NCBI GenBank assembly: GCA_963765955.1
Contig: CAVXYA010000002.1
Span: 186,001-250,000, forward strand
Length of the DNA stretch: 64,000 bases
Source: JAXDMK01 sp963765955
GTDB taxonomy: Bacteria; Actinomycetota; Acidimicrobiia; Acidimicrobiales; AC-14
Reading direction: 5' to 3'
Of this stretch, positions 53,583 to 63,899 are shown piece by piece. Under the pieces are notes generated by a model that saw only the letters and a list, made by a program, of their open reading frames with translations, did not search any database and was not told the origin of the DNA. Position 1 is the first letter of the stretch. Every line of letters starts with the position of its first letter. Both the position numbers and the translations under genes were made by a program.

Positions 53583-54227
53583 CTAGCCGCTCCCGTGCTC
53601 TGCGGGGAGCGGATTCTCATGGGCAACGTGGAACTCACGGGGGACCGCCGCCGGCAGTTCGCGGGGCGCGGCGGCCAGGTGATCCTCCTCTGAAGTGAAC
53701 CCGGCGCCCTCCACCGTTGGGGGCCAGAGCACCCGCTCCCCTACTTGGAGCTCGAAGGTGACCTCCGCCGGCAGCTCCCGGTGCACGAAGGCGAGGAGGT
53801 GCTCGTCGGTCGTCGACCCGCCGTCGTCGACCCAGACCTCCACGTGGTGGGGATTGTCGGGCGCGGCCCCGGCCGGGTACACCCCGCCGCTCTCGTAGAC
53901 CTCGACCTGGCGCTCGGTGATCTGCTCGAGCAGCCCGACGAGGCCCTCCGCCGTCCCCCGCAACCACAGCAGCCGCCCCATCTCCCGCACCCACCGCCGG
54001 CGGCGCTTGATCGACATCGACGGATCGAGGAGGTACACGTCGAGCCAGAAGTGGCCCAGCCACTGGAGCATCTGGTCCGGCGCCACCGCGACGTCGACGA
54101 GGTGATCGAGGTTGGCGACCTGCATCTCGACGGTGTCGGCCACCTCGTCGAAGATGCCCATGAAGCTCCGGAGGAAGCCGTCCTCGGCCAGGCACGCCGG
54201 GAGCTGGTCGGCGAGGTTCATCTTCAT
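53583..54227 (-). CDS. Phage tail protein I-like baseplate component
   Basis: 214 residues. LADQLPACLAEDGFLRSFMG, NLDHLVDVAVAPDQMLQWLG, RRWVREMGRLLWLRGTAEGL and ITERQVEVYESGG match the tail-protein-I/P2 gpI family, which forms part of the baseplate wedge. It overlaps the baseplate J gene by 4 bp (ATGA). Confidence 0.85.
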   Translation of the reverse strand: MKMNLADQLPACLAEDGFLRSFMGIFDEVADTVEMQVANLDHLVDVAVAPDQMLQWLGHFWLDVYLLDPSMSIKRRRRWVREMGRLLWLRGTAEGLVGLLEQITERQVEVYESGGVYPAGAAPDNPHHVEVWVDDGGSTTDEHLLAFVHRELPAEVTFELQVGERVLWPPTVEGAGFTSEEDHLAAAPRELPAAVPREFHVAHENPLPAEHGSG

Positions 54228-56167
54228 TCGACCACCACCCGGTGGGCGAAGGACAGGAACAGAGAATCGCTGTCGAGGCGGGCCCACTCCTTGCCCTTGC
54301 CCACCCGCCGCCGGTTGCGCAGGTCGGCTTCGAAGAGCACCACGTCGTCGACGTAGTTCACCCCGTCCACCCCCTCGAGCAGCTCGTAGACCATCGCCGC
54401 CCCCGCCTCCTCGTCGAACGGCCAGCCGTTGCCCCGGGATCCCCCGACCAGGGGGTTCAGGTAGGTGTAGAGCAGGTCGAGCGCCCGTTGCTGGACCGCT
54501 TCGTGGGGCCGGCCGGGGAGCAGCTTCAGGCGGGTGGCGACGGTGAGGCCCTGGTAGTACGGGGTGCTGATCTCCACCGAGGTCCCGAGGGTGCGGCGCC
54601 GGTCGAGGAAGCGGGCGACCTGGTCGACGAGATCGTCGGGCAGGGCGAAGTCGTCCAGCTCCAAGTCGGCCGGCCGCTTGTGGGTGTGGGGCACGATGAG
54701 CACCCGCACCGGTCCCCCCGGCTCGGCCGGCGGCAGGCACCGGGCCCGAGCCACCCGACGGTCGGCCTGGAGGGTGAGCCGCTCGTAGTCGTGGGCGGTC
54801 ACCGCCCGTTGCCCGGTGCGGATCATGGCCGGGGCCCGCATCTTGGCGTTCTCGATGGGTTCGGTGTCGACGCCTCCGCCGGCCGGTCCCAGGTTGGAGA
54901 CCCGGTCGACGTAGGGGATCGTCGTTCGCAGCACGGTGAGCGTGCCCGCACCGACGTTGCCGGCGAGACCGCCGCCGAAGCGGTATCCGGTGACCCCGAT
55001 CTCGGCCCCCTTGGCCGGCACCGCCCCGTGCTGGTTGACCGACCCGTCGATCGCCCGGATGGCGGGGCCGAAGCGGATCTCGCCGTCGTTGGGGTCCCAG
55101 ACGACGTGATGGTCGTCGGGGCCCGAGTCGGAGAAGTCCTCGACCTCCTCCCACTCCACGCGTGTGCCGTCGGTCGTCACGACCACCGCCTCCCCCGCCC
55201 GGCGGGGGAGCACGGGCCGGTGGCGCACGGTGAACAGCTGCCCGGGAAGGCCGTCGCTGTAGCCCAGCGTCTCCGGCGGCACCGGCTCGCCGTGGTGGGC
55301 CATCACCGTGCCCCCGAGGCTGGAGACTCGCACCGCCCGGATCCGGGGCGACGTGACGTAGGGCGCCTCCTCCCCCTCGTGCTGGTCGAGCCGGCCCCGC
55401 ACCCACCACGCCCGCTGGTCGCCCAGGGTGATCGGGGCGTGCGCCCGGGGGAGCAGCAGGGTGACGGTGCCGTCCTGGTTGAGGCCCCCGGTCTCGTCGA
55501 CCAGCACCCGGGCCCCGTCCCAGCCGTTGCCCGTCCACGCCTCCCATCGGAGGGGAGGTCGATGGGGGTTGACGCCCAGCCCCTCGACGGACGCGACCAG
55601 GTCGAGGCGCAGGGTGTTGCCGGAGAGGGGGCCGTCGAAGCCGAGGTAGAAGGCATCGTCCTCGACCAGGGGCTCGGAGGTGAAGCACACGACACCGCCC
55701 TTGCCGAACCTGAGGTCCTCCCACGCGTTGCGGTAGTGGCTGGGGCCGTCGCTGGTGAGGAAGCCGGTGAGCTTCGGCTGCACGATCCTCAGGTCGTCGT
55801 CGGTGGTGAAGACGATGTTGCCGCCGTCACGCCCGGGCGGGGTGCCGACCTGGGTGCCGGCGGGGACGACGAGGGTCGTGGCGCTGGGCGCCGAGAGCCA
55901 GAACGTGAGCTCGGCCCGGGCCGGGCTGGCCGGGAACAGGTCGATGCCGATGAGCTCGAGGAACTTGGCGTAGAGGCGGTCGGGCACCTGGTTCAGCCGG
56001 TACAGGGTCATCTCGGTCATCCAGGCGAACAGCTCGATGAGGGCGATCCCGGGGTCGGACAGGTTGTGGTTCGTCCACGTCGGGCAGTACTTGGGGATGA
56101 GGCGCTTGGCCTCGTCGACGATGTCCTGGAAGGTGCGGTCGTCGAGGTCGGGGCTCGGGATCGTCAT
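54224..56167 (-). CDS. Baseplate J-like assembly protein
   Basis: 647 residues. The opening DDRTFQDIVDEAKRLIPKYC and TNHNLSDPGIALIELFAWMT, then TLYRLNQVPDRLYAKFLELI, are diagnostic of the putative baseplate assembly protein of eCIS and P2-like tails. The C-terminal part has MIRTGQRAVTAHDYERLTLQ and YYQGLTVATRLKLLPG. It forms the wedge that links hub and sheath. Confidence 0.9.
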   Translation of the reverse strand: MTIPSPDLDDRTFQDIVDEAKRLIPKYCPTWTNHNLSDPGIALIELFAWMTEMTLYRLNQVPDRLYAKFLELIGIDLFPASPARAELTFWLSAPSATTLVVPAGTQVGTPPGRDGGNIVFTTDDDLRIVQPKLTGFLTSDGPSHYRNAWEDLRFGKGGVVCFTSEPLVEDDAFYLGFDGPLSGNTLRLDLVASVEGLGVNPHRPPLRWEAWTGNGWDGARVLVDETGGLNQDGTVTLLLPRAHAPITLGDQRAWWVRGRLDQHEGEEAPYVTSPRIRAVRVSSLGGTVMAHHGEPVPPETLGYSDGLPGQLFTVRHRPVLPRRAGEAVVVTTDGTRVEWEEVEDFSDSGPDDHHVVWDPNDGEIRFGPAIRAIDGSVNQHGAVPAKGAEIGVTGYRFGGGLAGNVGAGTLTVLRTTIPYVDRVSNLGPAGGGVDTEPIENAKMRAPAMIRTGQRAVTAHDYERLTLQADRRVARARCLPPAEPGGPVRVLIVPHTHKRPADLELDDFALPDDLVDQVARFLDRRRTLGTSVEISTPYYQGLTVATRLKLLPGRPHEAVQQRALDLLYTYLNPLVGGSRGNGWPFDEEAGAAMVYELLEGVDGVNYVDDVVLFEADLRNRRRVGKGKEWARLDSDSLFLSFAHRVVVE

Positions 56168-56183
56168 GGGCCCTCTTCTGTGA

Positions 56184-56585
56184 TCACTCTTCAGGGATCA
56201 CGTAGAACGGGTAGACCAGGTTCCGCCGGTCGTTGGTGGCCTTGACCTGGTAGTCGATCTCGATGGTGACCAGGCTGTGGTCGTTGGAGTCGGGCATGGC
56301 CGTCACCGTGATCACGTCGATCCGGGGCTCCCACTGGGCCAGCGCCTGGCGGACCGACTGGGCCATGAGCCCGAGGGTGTTGTCGTTGACCGGGTCGAAC
56401 AGCAGGTTCCAGATGGCGCACCCGAACTCCGGCCGCATCACCCGCTCGCCCGGCGCGGTCGACAGGATCATGGTCAGTGACCGCTCGATGGCCTCGTGGC
56501 CGGACACCATGGCGATGGAGCCGGTGCCGTCCACCCCGAGGGGGAAGGCGATCGTGCTTCCGATGAAGTCGGTCTCGACGGCCAT
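56184..56585 (-). CDS. gp25/GPW-like baseplate protein
   Basis: 133 residues. HEAIERSLTMILSTAPGERV and RPEFGCAIWNLLFDPVNDNT are the gp25-like (GPW) lysozyme-related signature; this protein starts sheath polymerisation. The ATG is 3 bases after the VgrG stop. Upstream open frame in this register is not used. Confidence 0.9.
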   Translation of the reverse strand: MAVETDFIGSTIAFPLGVDGTGSIAMVSGHEAIERSLTMILSTAPGERVMRPEFGCAIWNLLFDPVNDNTLGLMAQSVRQALAQWEPRIDVITVTAMPDSNDHSLVTIEIDYQVKATNDRRNLVYPFYVIPEE

Positions 56586-56587
56586 CG

Positions 56588-58381
56588 CTAGTTGAGCTTC
56601 ACGATGGCGCCCTTGACCGCGGCCAGGGCGCCGCCCTCGACGTTGACGTTGGCCGATCCCTTGAGCGCGGCCTGGGCCCCCTCCATGGATATGGCGGCGG
56701 TGGCCTTGCCGGTGACGTTGAGGGCCTCGATCGACGCCGCCTGCTGGGCCTTCAGGGTGATGTTGGCCCCCTCGATGACCACGTCGGCGGTGGCCTTGAG
56801 GGTGATGGAGGCCTGGGACGTGATCGTGACGGCGGTGGGGCTGTCGATGGTGACGCTGTCCTCGCCCATCCGCAGCTTGGTCTTCTGGTCGGCCAGGGCG
56901 ATGGCGACGAACGACTGGTTGGGCGTCCCCGAGTCGTGCATCGACACCGTATGGCCGGTGCGGCTGCGCCACACCCGGGACGCCACCCCCTCGGCGTCGG
57001 TCTCCTGGCCCCCCTCGTGGGGCTTGTTCTTCTTGCTCCAGAGGCCGCCCAGGACGATGGGCCGGCGGACGTCGCCGTGCTCGAACGCCACCAGGACCTC
57101 GTCGTTCACCTCGACCAGGACGTTGAGTCCCCGCGTCGCCCCCGCGCCGATGGCCGCCACCCGGGCCCACCAGCTCTCGTCGGTGTCGCTCAGCGTGGGG
57201 AACCGGACCTTGATCCGACCGAGCCCCTCGGGGTCCTTGTTGTTGGTGACGATGCCGATGACCACGCCCCGCTCGCCCCAGATCGGACTCGCCCCCTGGC
57301 CGCCCAGCAGGTCGACCAGGGTGTCCGGGTGTCGGCCCCCGGAGACGAAACGGGTGACGAACTGGTGCTCCCCGAGCACGTGCTCGACGCTCGTGAGCAG
57401 GTAGCGGCCCGACAGCTTGGCGCCCACCCCGTCGACCTCGATCTCGGTCCCCGCTCGGAGCAGGGGGTTGCCCAGGGTCTCGCCCTTGGCCACCAGGTAC
57501 TCGGCGGTGGCGCTGGTGGCCATGGCCCGGGCCAGGGCGTCGGCCTCGGTGGCGTCCTTCACCCCCACCACACCGGTGCCCCGCGTGATGCTCGTCCCGA
57601 ACGCCGTCGCGCCCGAGAGGGCCTCCTCGGCGAGGGGGGCGCTGGTCCCCAGGGCCAGGCCGTTGCCGCCCTGCCCCATGGCCGAGCTCCCTACGATGGC
57701 CTGCTGGGTGTCGGGGTTCCAACCCCGCACGACGACCTCGCCCGCCGCTTCGGCGCACGAGGCCCGCACCTTGAAGCGGATGAGGTCGTCGCCGTAGCTC
57801 AGCTTCGGCCCCGACCCGATCTTGGCGTCCTGCTTGAAGTGGAGGGTGTCACCGTTCACCCACCAGTCGAACCCGACCGACCGGGCTCGCTCGGTGAGGA
57901 AGGCGTAGTCGGTGCCCCGCTGCAACAGGTAGTCGTGGGTGACGGTCGAGGAGTCGACGTCGGCCGTGAGGCCCCGCTCGGACGCGATCTGGGAGGCGAT
58001 GTCGGAGTCGGTCATGGTGATGAAGCTCCGCCACATCGACCCCCGGGCCAGGCGGTGACCACGGTCGAGCCCCGACACGACGAGCTCGTGGCGCCCGCTC
58101 GGGCTCTGCTCGACGCCGAGGACCGTGATCTCCCCCCGCATCACCACCGCCTGCTCGTCGCCGTTGCTGAAGGCGAGGTCGACCGGGCGGCCGATGCCGA
58201 AGGCATCGCTGTCGATGATGGCGAACGTGGGGTCGCGGAACCGCATCGAGAACCGGTCGGGGACGTGGACGGACTGCTCGACGCGCACGTCGACGAGGGC
58301 CTCGTAGTCGGGTTCCGACAGGGGCGTGCCGTTGACCGTCACCTCCACCGCCCCCAGCCGGCTGGTTCCGCCGCTAGGCAC
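56588..58381 (-). CDS. VgrG-like baseplate hub and spike protein
   Basis: 597 residues. N-terminal gp27-like hub (VRVEQSVHVPDRFSMRFRDP; TYAFLTERARSVGFDWWV-type segment at about 165-185), a gp5 OB-fold (GVVIGIVTNNKDPEGLGRIK, SWWARVAAIGAG, VLVAFEHGDVRRPIVLGGLW), and a C-terminal repeat-rich beta-helix needle (VTITSQASITLKATADVVIE onward). The GTG start overlaps the LysM gene by 8 bp. The PAAR-like protein should sit on its tip. Confidence 0.9.
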   Translation of the reverse strand: MPSGGTSRLGAVEVTVNGTPLSEPDYEALVDVRVEQSVHVPDRFSMRFRDPTFAIIDSDAFGIGRPVDLAFSNGDEQAVVMRGEITVLGVEQSPSGRHELVVSGLDRGHRLARGSMWRSFITMTDSDIASQIASERGLTADVDSSTVTHDYLLQRGTDYAFLTERARSVGFDWWVNGDTLHFKQDAKIGSGPKLSYGDDLIRFKVRASCAEAAGEVVVRGWNPDTQQAIVGSSAMGQGGNGLALGTSAPLAEEALSGATAFGTSITRGTGVVGVKDATEADALARAMATSATAEYLVAKGETLGNPLLRAGTEIEVDGVGAKLSGRYLLTSVEHVLGEHQFVTRFVSGGRHPDTLVDLLGGQGASPIWGERGVVIGIVTNNKDPEGLGRIKVRFPTLSDTDESWWARVAAIGAGATRGLNVLVEVNDEVLVAFEHGDVRRPIVLGGLWSKKNKPHEGGQETDAEGVASRVWRSRTGHTVSMHDSGTPNQSFVAIALADQKTKLRMGEDSVTIDSPTAVTITSQASITLKATADVVIEGANITLKAQQAASIEALNVTGKATAAISMEGAQAALKGSANVNVEGGALAAVKGAIVKLN

Positions 58382-59045
58382 GGGCGACCGCCCCCTGGGC
58401 CTTGGGGATCACCAGCAGCGTGCCCGGCTTGACGCTCATGGGGTTCACGACGCCGTTGGCCTCGGCGATCACCCGCCAGAGGGAGGAGTCGCCGTAGTAG
58501 CGGGCGGCCAGCCGGTCGAGGGTCTCGCCCAGCTGCTGCTGGTGGACCCGATGGGGCGCCGGCGTTCCCGACGTGGGGTTCTGCGGGCGCCACCGCCCCT
58601 CGTCCTGCCACTGGGTGAGGGAGAGGGCGGCCTTGGCCCGCAGGGGGACGGCGCTGGCCGAGAAGTAGGTGAAGCTCAGGTTCAGGCTGTTGACGACCGC
58701 CTTGAACGAGTGGAGGTCGCCCCAGTGGAAGATCACCCACTGCGGGCGGCCGTTGGTGCGGCTGGCGTCGTGGCCCGGGATCCGCTCGTCGATCCGCATC
58801 ACGTCGAGGAGCTTGTTGGTGTGCTTGGTGACCGGCGACGCGTCGGCGGTGGTGTCGAAGACCAGGTTGAGGGTCATGGTGCCCGACTGGCCGCCGGTGA
58901 ACGCGAGCTGGGGGGCGTTGCGGCCGGGCGCGGCCGGGCCCTCCCAGCCGTTGGTCTGCGAGATCGAGAGCTCGGCCGGGTTGAACAGGCAGTCGATGCG
59001 GTCGCCGCTCTCGGTCTCGAGGTACGCCTTCTGGCCGGCGGCCAT
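58374..59045 (-). CDS. LysM-containing tail/tube-baseplate protein
   Basis: 223 residues. The N-terminal part (YLETESGDRIDCLFNPAELS; GTMTLNLVFDTTADASPVTK; YFSASAVPLRAKAALSL) is the CIS tube-adaptor (Pvc7-like) pattern; a LysM domain forms the C-terminus (LGETLDRLAARYYGDSSLWR, then VKPGTLLVIP). It links tube and hub. ATG 59045 overlaps the upstream stop (TGATG). Confidence 0.87.
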   Translation of the reverse strand: MAAGQKAYLETESGDRIDCLFNPAELSISQTNGWEGPAAPGRNAPQLAFTGGQSGTMTLNLVFDTTADASPVTKHTNKLLDVMRIDERIPGHDASRTNGRPQWVIFHWGDLHSFKAVVNSLNLSFTYFSASAVPLRAKAALSLTQWQDEGRWRPQNPTSGTPAPHRVHQQQLGETLDRLAARYYGDSSLWRVIAEANGVVNPMSVKPGTLLVIPKAQGAVARA

Positions 59046-59257
59046 CAGAAGGACCCCGTGAAGCGGCCGCCGCGTCGCTCGAGCTCCTCCAGGATGCGCT
59101 CCTCGAGCTGGGCCATCATGGCGTCGACCCGATCGAGGACCGAGGTCGTCGTCTGGAGCGCGGGGGCGGCGGAGGGGTCGGTTCCCGAATCGCCGTTGCC
59201 GTGGCCGTTGCCGTGGCCGTTGCCGTTGTGGGTGGCGGGCAGGGACGGGGAGTCCAC
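59045..59257 (-). CDS. Small helical protein with Gly-Asn-His repeat
   Basis: 70 residues from GTG 59257. The first half contains a G-N-G-H repeat (NGNGHGNGHGNG); the second half is one amphipathic helix (VLDRVDAMMAQLEERILEEL) ending ERRGGRFTGSF. Overlapped by the 3' end of the long disordered ORF in another frame. It may instead be the true C-terminus of that long protein, reached by a frameshift near 59260-59300. Confidence 0.55.
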   Translation of the reverse strand: MDSPSLPATHNGNGHGNGHGNGDSGTDPSAAPALQTTTSVLDRVDAMMAQLEERILEELERRGGRFTGSF

Positions 59258-62200
59258 CAGGCCGACCTCCCGCTGGATCGTCGTGGACCCGGTTGTGGCC
59301 GGAACCGTCCATGGCCGATGCCGTTGAAGCCGTTGCCGGAACTGAGGTTGTCGTTGGCCGGAGGATCGACGCTCCGCGCCACCGAGACCGCCATCGGTCC
59401 CATCACCGGGAGGTCCGAGACGGGCCGGGGCCGAGGGCGGGACCCGACCGTCCGCATCGCCGCCACAGCCGAGGCGGACCGGCGGATCGGCTGTGTGGCG
59501 GCGACGGCTGCGCTGGGTCGTGTCACGGCCATGCCGTCGGGCGACCGGACAGCCATCGCCTGACCTGGGGAGATGTTCGGCCGGTCCGCCGGCTGAGTCT
59601 CACCGGATGTGCCCAGTCCGAGCCCGTCCGCCGATTGCTGGGCCGCGCCCGGACCGATGAACCGCTGGACGTTGCCCCGCCGTCCATTGGGCGTTGGCCC
59701 CGCCGGCGGACGGCGCGTAGGCGTTGCCGGTACTGGCCGGGAGGCGGATGCGGCGGCCTCTGGGGACCAGTCGGCGGCGCGCGACCGCGTGGCCAGAGAC
59801 GGACCCGCACCACCCTCGGTCGTCGCCCGCGGACGCCGTGTCGAATCCACCGAACTCTTCGCCGTGGGCCGCGGGTCCGCAGGAGGGCCGTTGCCACCTC
59901 CGGCCTGGTCGACACCCCTCTCGAAACCTGCCGACGAGCGCCTCGCGACGTCCTCCGGGCCTGATGGCGTGGAGCGTCTGACGGCCACCGGCCCGGTCCG
60001 GGCATTGTCGCCGGGCTCGGCCAGAGAGCGCCTGAGCAGGTCCGGTCCGCGTTGTGTGATCTCGCCTTCCGCCGAAGCCCAGATCCGACCGCCAGGGTCG
60101 GCTGCGCCCCCTCCGGACCCAACGCCCTCCGAGTCATGCCGCGCCGTGCTGTCGTCCGCCAAGGCGCCGGCGTGGGTGTCCTCTGCCTGCCAGGCCAGCG
60201 AGCGCCGCAACGCTTCGACCGGGGGGCGACTGGCAAATCCCCTCCCTTCCGCCGAGGGCACACTCGAATCGCCGGGCAAGATCGCCGCCTGTCCTGGTCG
60301 AACAGCCGAGCGCGGCGCCGAGTCGACCGGTGGACGAGACGGGCTGCTCCCCCGTCCGGCCCGCGTCTCGGTCGGACCTCCAGCCGCGGCCGGTGACCGT
60401 CGCACCATGTCGGCCGGAGGACGAGACGAGGCCATTCGTCGTCCGGCCGGCTTGTCGGTGGACCCTCCAGCCTCGGCGGGCCGTGAGCGGCGCACCCTGT
60501 CCGGGCGGGCAGGTTGCGCGTCGCCCTCGCCCGGCGACGTCGCTGCCGAGTCTGCCGCCTCGGCCGCAGTCGTCCGGGGGTTTGCCGGCGAGCGGCGCAC
60601 AACTTCGGCCCGGGGACTTGGGAGTTGTCCGGGTCCGGGCGACATCCCGGCCGGATCGCCGGCTTCGGCCGCAGCCCGGGGCAGGGCCGGCGATTGGGGC
60701 CGTGCGTCGAGGTGGGAGCGGGGGTCGCCCTTCCGTCCCGCCGACGTCCGTGTCGGATCTCCAGCCTCGGACGCGACCTCGACGTCCAGCTGAGGGCGTG
60801 TCGCACTGGGCGCAGCCGATTCGCCGCCTGCCGCCTCGGCCGGCGAGCGGCGGATCACGTCGGCTGGGGGACGGGTCGCGCGGCCCCGCGGCCTCGCCGG
60901 TGGCACGGTCGATGCTCCGGTCTCATCCCGATCGCGGCCCCCCGGTCCGGCCGGCGCGCCGCGGATCACGCCGTCTCCTGGGCGACCCGGTGTCGGAGTG
61001 TCGGGCCCCATCACATCCGCGACCCCCGTGGCCCGGGCAGATGTTGGCGACGTAGGGCCGTCGGCGCGGTGGATTGTGGGCCGCAACACGTCGACTGGAG
61101 GCACGGTCGGCCGCGGCGCACTGCGGGCGGCGCCTGGCGGTGCGGATGGCGGCCTCGCCGACTTCGCTCGGTCACCGGGTGGGCGCGGTCGATCCTCGGA
61201 GGAGGCGCCGGAGCGCACCGTCGGAACCCCCGGCCGGCCGACCGTCCGGCGGGCGGCGGGCAACTCTCCGGACGGCGAGGACGCCGCCACCGGGTCGGCG
61301 GCTCGACGAGGGGCACCGACGGGATCCGGGGTGCCCGCCGCTCCGGACCGCTGCACCCCTGGGGTGCCGAGCGATACGTCACCGGGGTCCAAGAACTCGC
61401 CTGCGGGCTGACGCCGAGCGACAGGCTCGGCTGGCCCGCGGGGTCGGCCGGTCCCGGCATCGCCGGCGAGGTCCGGAGCCGCCCGGCGTCGCCCGACGGT
61501 CGGCGGAACGTCTCCGATGGCCGTACGGGTCTCTGTCGTCCCCGTCTTTGCCCCGGGGAGCATGGGCGCGGGGGCCGACGGCAATGCTCGCGGCCGCAGG
61601 CCGGGACCGGCACGCTGTCCCGACGACGGGTCTGGCGACGGCGACGGTCGGTCGCCCGGTGCCGCAGGTAGGGACGGCGGAGCCACGCTGCCACCCCGAG
61701 GTCGACGTGACGGCCCGGATCGCGGTCGACCGCCATCCCCCGACGGGGCACCCCTGGCGGCCCAGAAATCGGTGAGCCGGCGGACCATCTCCGGATCGGC
61801 GGCGGATCGGGCCACGGCCTGTCCGCCCCCGTCCGGCCCAGGACGCGACCGCCGGCCCTCGCCGCCGGTGCTCGACTGCCCTCCGGCGGACTGGCGGGCG
61901 GCGGGGATGTCGGGGCTGGGACCAGGCGAGGGGCGGACGGTGGTCGTCCTGACCGGTGGCGGGACGGGCGCGCCCTGCTCGGGACCGGCGGCGGGCGAGC
62001 GGCGGACGGCTGTCGCCTCGTTGGCCGCCGGCGAGCGGGGGGCGACGGCGACGGCAGCGGCGGGGCCCGACGCGTCGCCGCCCGGGCTCTCGGACCGCCC
62101 GGCCGCGGGGGTCACGGCGTCGGGCGCGACCCGTCCCCGGATCCGCACCCTCTGCGCGGCCGCGAGAGCGGCTGCGGCCGCGCTCGGAGTCACGTCTGCG

Positions 62201-62893
62201 ATGACAGCCGGTCCCTTGGCCGATTCCTCGGGGAGTCGCTGGGCGACGTCACTCGTAGGGCTGGCCGCCTGGCCACCGGCTGCTGCGCTCACCTGCGCCG
62301 TGCGGGGCGGCCGGGCGCCGCGGGGCAGGCCGGAGGGCCGGGTCGCGGGCGCGGTCCACCCGCGTGGTCCCCGACCAGGCCCGTCGGGCAGCGACCTTTC
62401 CACCGGCCACGGCGCCGCCCTTGGGCCACGCCGGCGAGAGGGGTGGTACGGGCCTCTTCCCGGCCCCGCCCGTCGTCGCCGCCCGGGGCGCGACCGAGGA
62501 CCCACCGCTTGGCGCACTGGCCGGCGGGGGGCTCGGCGGGCCACTCGACGCACTGGACGTTGCCCCGGCCTCCTCGGCCTCCTCGCCCCTCCACCAGCCG
62601 TGGAACGGCGGTCGGAGGGCCAGGGCCCACGTCCGGCGCGTGGCCAGGTTGCCGTGACCCCGCCCGTCCCCGACGCTGGTCGGGAGAGGCTGCGGCGACG
62701 GGAACGCGGCCGCCTTGCGGGCCACCTGCCCGGGACCGTAGGCAGAACGGCCGGACACGATCGGCGGCAGGGAGGGCAGCGTGGCGGCCATGGCCGCCGC
62801 CTGGGCGCGGACCCGGTGCCCGAGGCGGCCACCGTCCGCCGCCGCCGACGGCCCGTCCTCCCGGCGGTCAGGATGAATTGGACTGGAAGCCAT
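59116..62893 (-). CDS. Very long disordered eCIS protein with degenerate R-R-S-P-A repeats, frame broken
   Basis: About 1258 residues. ATG 62893 opens SSPIHPDRREDGPSAAADGG and a Gly/Ala/Pro-rich N-terminal part; the frame carrying the bulk is entered somewhere in 62285-62400 (total length 3n+1). The body has more than ten degenerate repeats centred on R-R-S-P-A (VIRRSPAEAAGG, VVRRSPANPR, MVRRSPAAAGG, LLRRSLAEPG), almost entirely Pro, Ala, Arg, Ser, Gly. No catalytic motif. Its place beside tube and LysM genes suggests a structural, tape-measure-like or cargo-related role. Opposite-strand ORFs here are shadows of the repeat. Confidence 0.6.
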
Positions 62894-63320
62894 GGTGGGC
62901 GATCTCGAGCTCTTCGGTCGCGGCCCCGTTGGGGATGGCGGCGAAGGACGGGCCCCGCCACTTCACGGCGAAGGCGTCGGCCAGGTTCCACGCCCGGACC
63001 CGGCTGCCGTCCAGCGCCAGCAGGGTGATGGCGGCCGACCGCCGCTCGAGCTTGCCCTTGCTGGCATACCCCTCGCCGGACGCCTCCTTCAGCCAGGTGA
63101 ACAGGTTGTCGGCCTGGATGACCCCCCGCTTCAGCGTGATGTTGGGCCAGCTCATCCGGCCCGGGAGCTTGTGGACGAACTGGTTCTCGCCCCCCTCCTG
63201 CACCGACTCGACCTCGACCTCGACACTGAGGCCGCTGACCTCGTTGAACTGCCCGATCTCCAGGCCGTCGACCTCGAACAGGAACCGGCCCGTCGAGCGG
63301 GCGTCGGCGGTCTCAGGCAT
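62868..63320 (-). CDS. Contractile injection system tube protein (gp19-like)
   Basis: 150 residues. GRFLFEVDGLEIGQFNEVSG, NQFVHKLPGRMSWPNITLKR and GVIQADNLFTWLKEA are the conserved strands of T4 gp19/phage tail tube proteins that stack as hexamers to form the inner tube. It overlaps the disordered-protein start by 26 bases. Confidence 0.9.
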   Translation of the reverse strand: MPETADARSTGRFLFEVDGLEIGQFNEVSGLSVEVEVESVQEGGENQFVHKLPGRMSWPNITLKRGVIQADNLFTWLKEASGEGYASKGKLERRSAAITLLALDGSRVRAWNLADAFAVKWRGPSFAAIPNGAATEELEIAHHGFQSNSS

Positions 63321-63540
63321 GGTCGGTCACCGCCTCCCACGCCCGCTCGTTGAGCGCGGCGACCGCATCCACCATGCGCAGCCGGTCGGCGTGCTCGAGG
63401 TCGAGGAGGGCATCGAGGTCCCAGTGGAGGTGGTAGGCGAGGTAGGCGATCTCGTCCCACAGGTCCTCCTCGGCGTAGCGCCGGAGCCCGCCCCGAGGCC
63501 CACGACCCGCATCTCCGTCCGGCCGACGCTCGTCGCTCAC
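63313..63540 (-). CDS. Small eCIS protein (DUF6760-like)
   Basis: 75 residues. After a basic Gly/Arg-rich N-terminus it has YAEEDLWDEIAYLAYHLHWD and LDALLDLEHADRLRMVDAVA, the short helical pattern found between tube genes of eCIS loci. The GTG overlaps the upstream stop (GTGA) and its stop overlaps the tube gene start. Confidence 0.75.
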   Translation of the reverse strand: MSDERRPDGDAGRGPRGGLRRYAEEDLWDEIAYLAYHLHWDLDALLDLEHADRLRMVDAVAALNERAWEAVTDHA

Positions 63541-63899
63541 CTGCCCGGCGCGACCAGCTCGCCCGCCTTCGACGAGCCCGAGTCCTCCAGCGAGCTGATC
63601 ATCTCGGGATCACCGAAGTTGAGGATCCCGTACAGGTCCTGGAGGTAGGCCATGTCGGAGGCGAAGAGGCCTTCGATGGTGCGGGTGGTGACCTCGGGCA
63701 GCGCTCCCAGCTCGGTGACCACTCGGGCCAGGATGGCCACCGTCAGGAAGGCGTCGTTCTGCGCCACCCGGGGGTCGCGCAGCGGTTCGATCTCGTCCCG
63801 GGCCGTCGCCAGCCGCATGACGCCGGTGCGATGGAGGGTGCCGTCGGCGTCGAGGTACCCCTTGGGGAGGGTGAACTCGTACTCGGTGGCGAGCGTCAT
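63537..63899 (-). CDS. Tail assembly chaperone-like eCIS protein
   Basis: 120 residues. It begins TLATEYEFTLPKGYLDADGT and contains RDPRVAQNDAFLTVAILARV and GLFASDMAYLQDLYGILNFG, typical of the gp41/tail-assembly-chaperone proteins between tube genes. ATG 63899 is chosen because it overlaps the upstream tube gene stop (ATGA). Confidence 0.75.
   Translation of the reverse strand: MTLATEYEFTLPKGYLDADGTLHRTGVMRLATARDEIEPLRDPRVAQNDAFLTVAILARVVTELGALPEVTTRTIEGLFASDMAYLQDLYGILNFGDPEMISSLEDSGSSKAGELVAPGR

Noticed and set aside
61517..63028. Long plus-strand open frames opposite the disordered eCIS protein
   Set aside because: The minus-strand repeat (R-R-S-P-A) and overlap with operon neighbours fit better; still, coding strand here is less certain than elsewhere.
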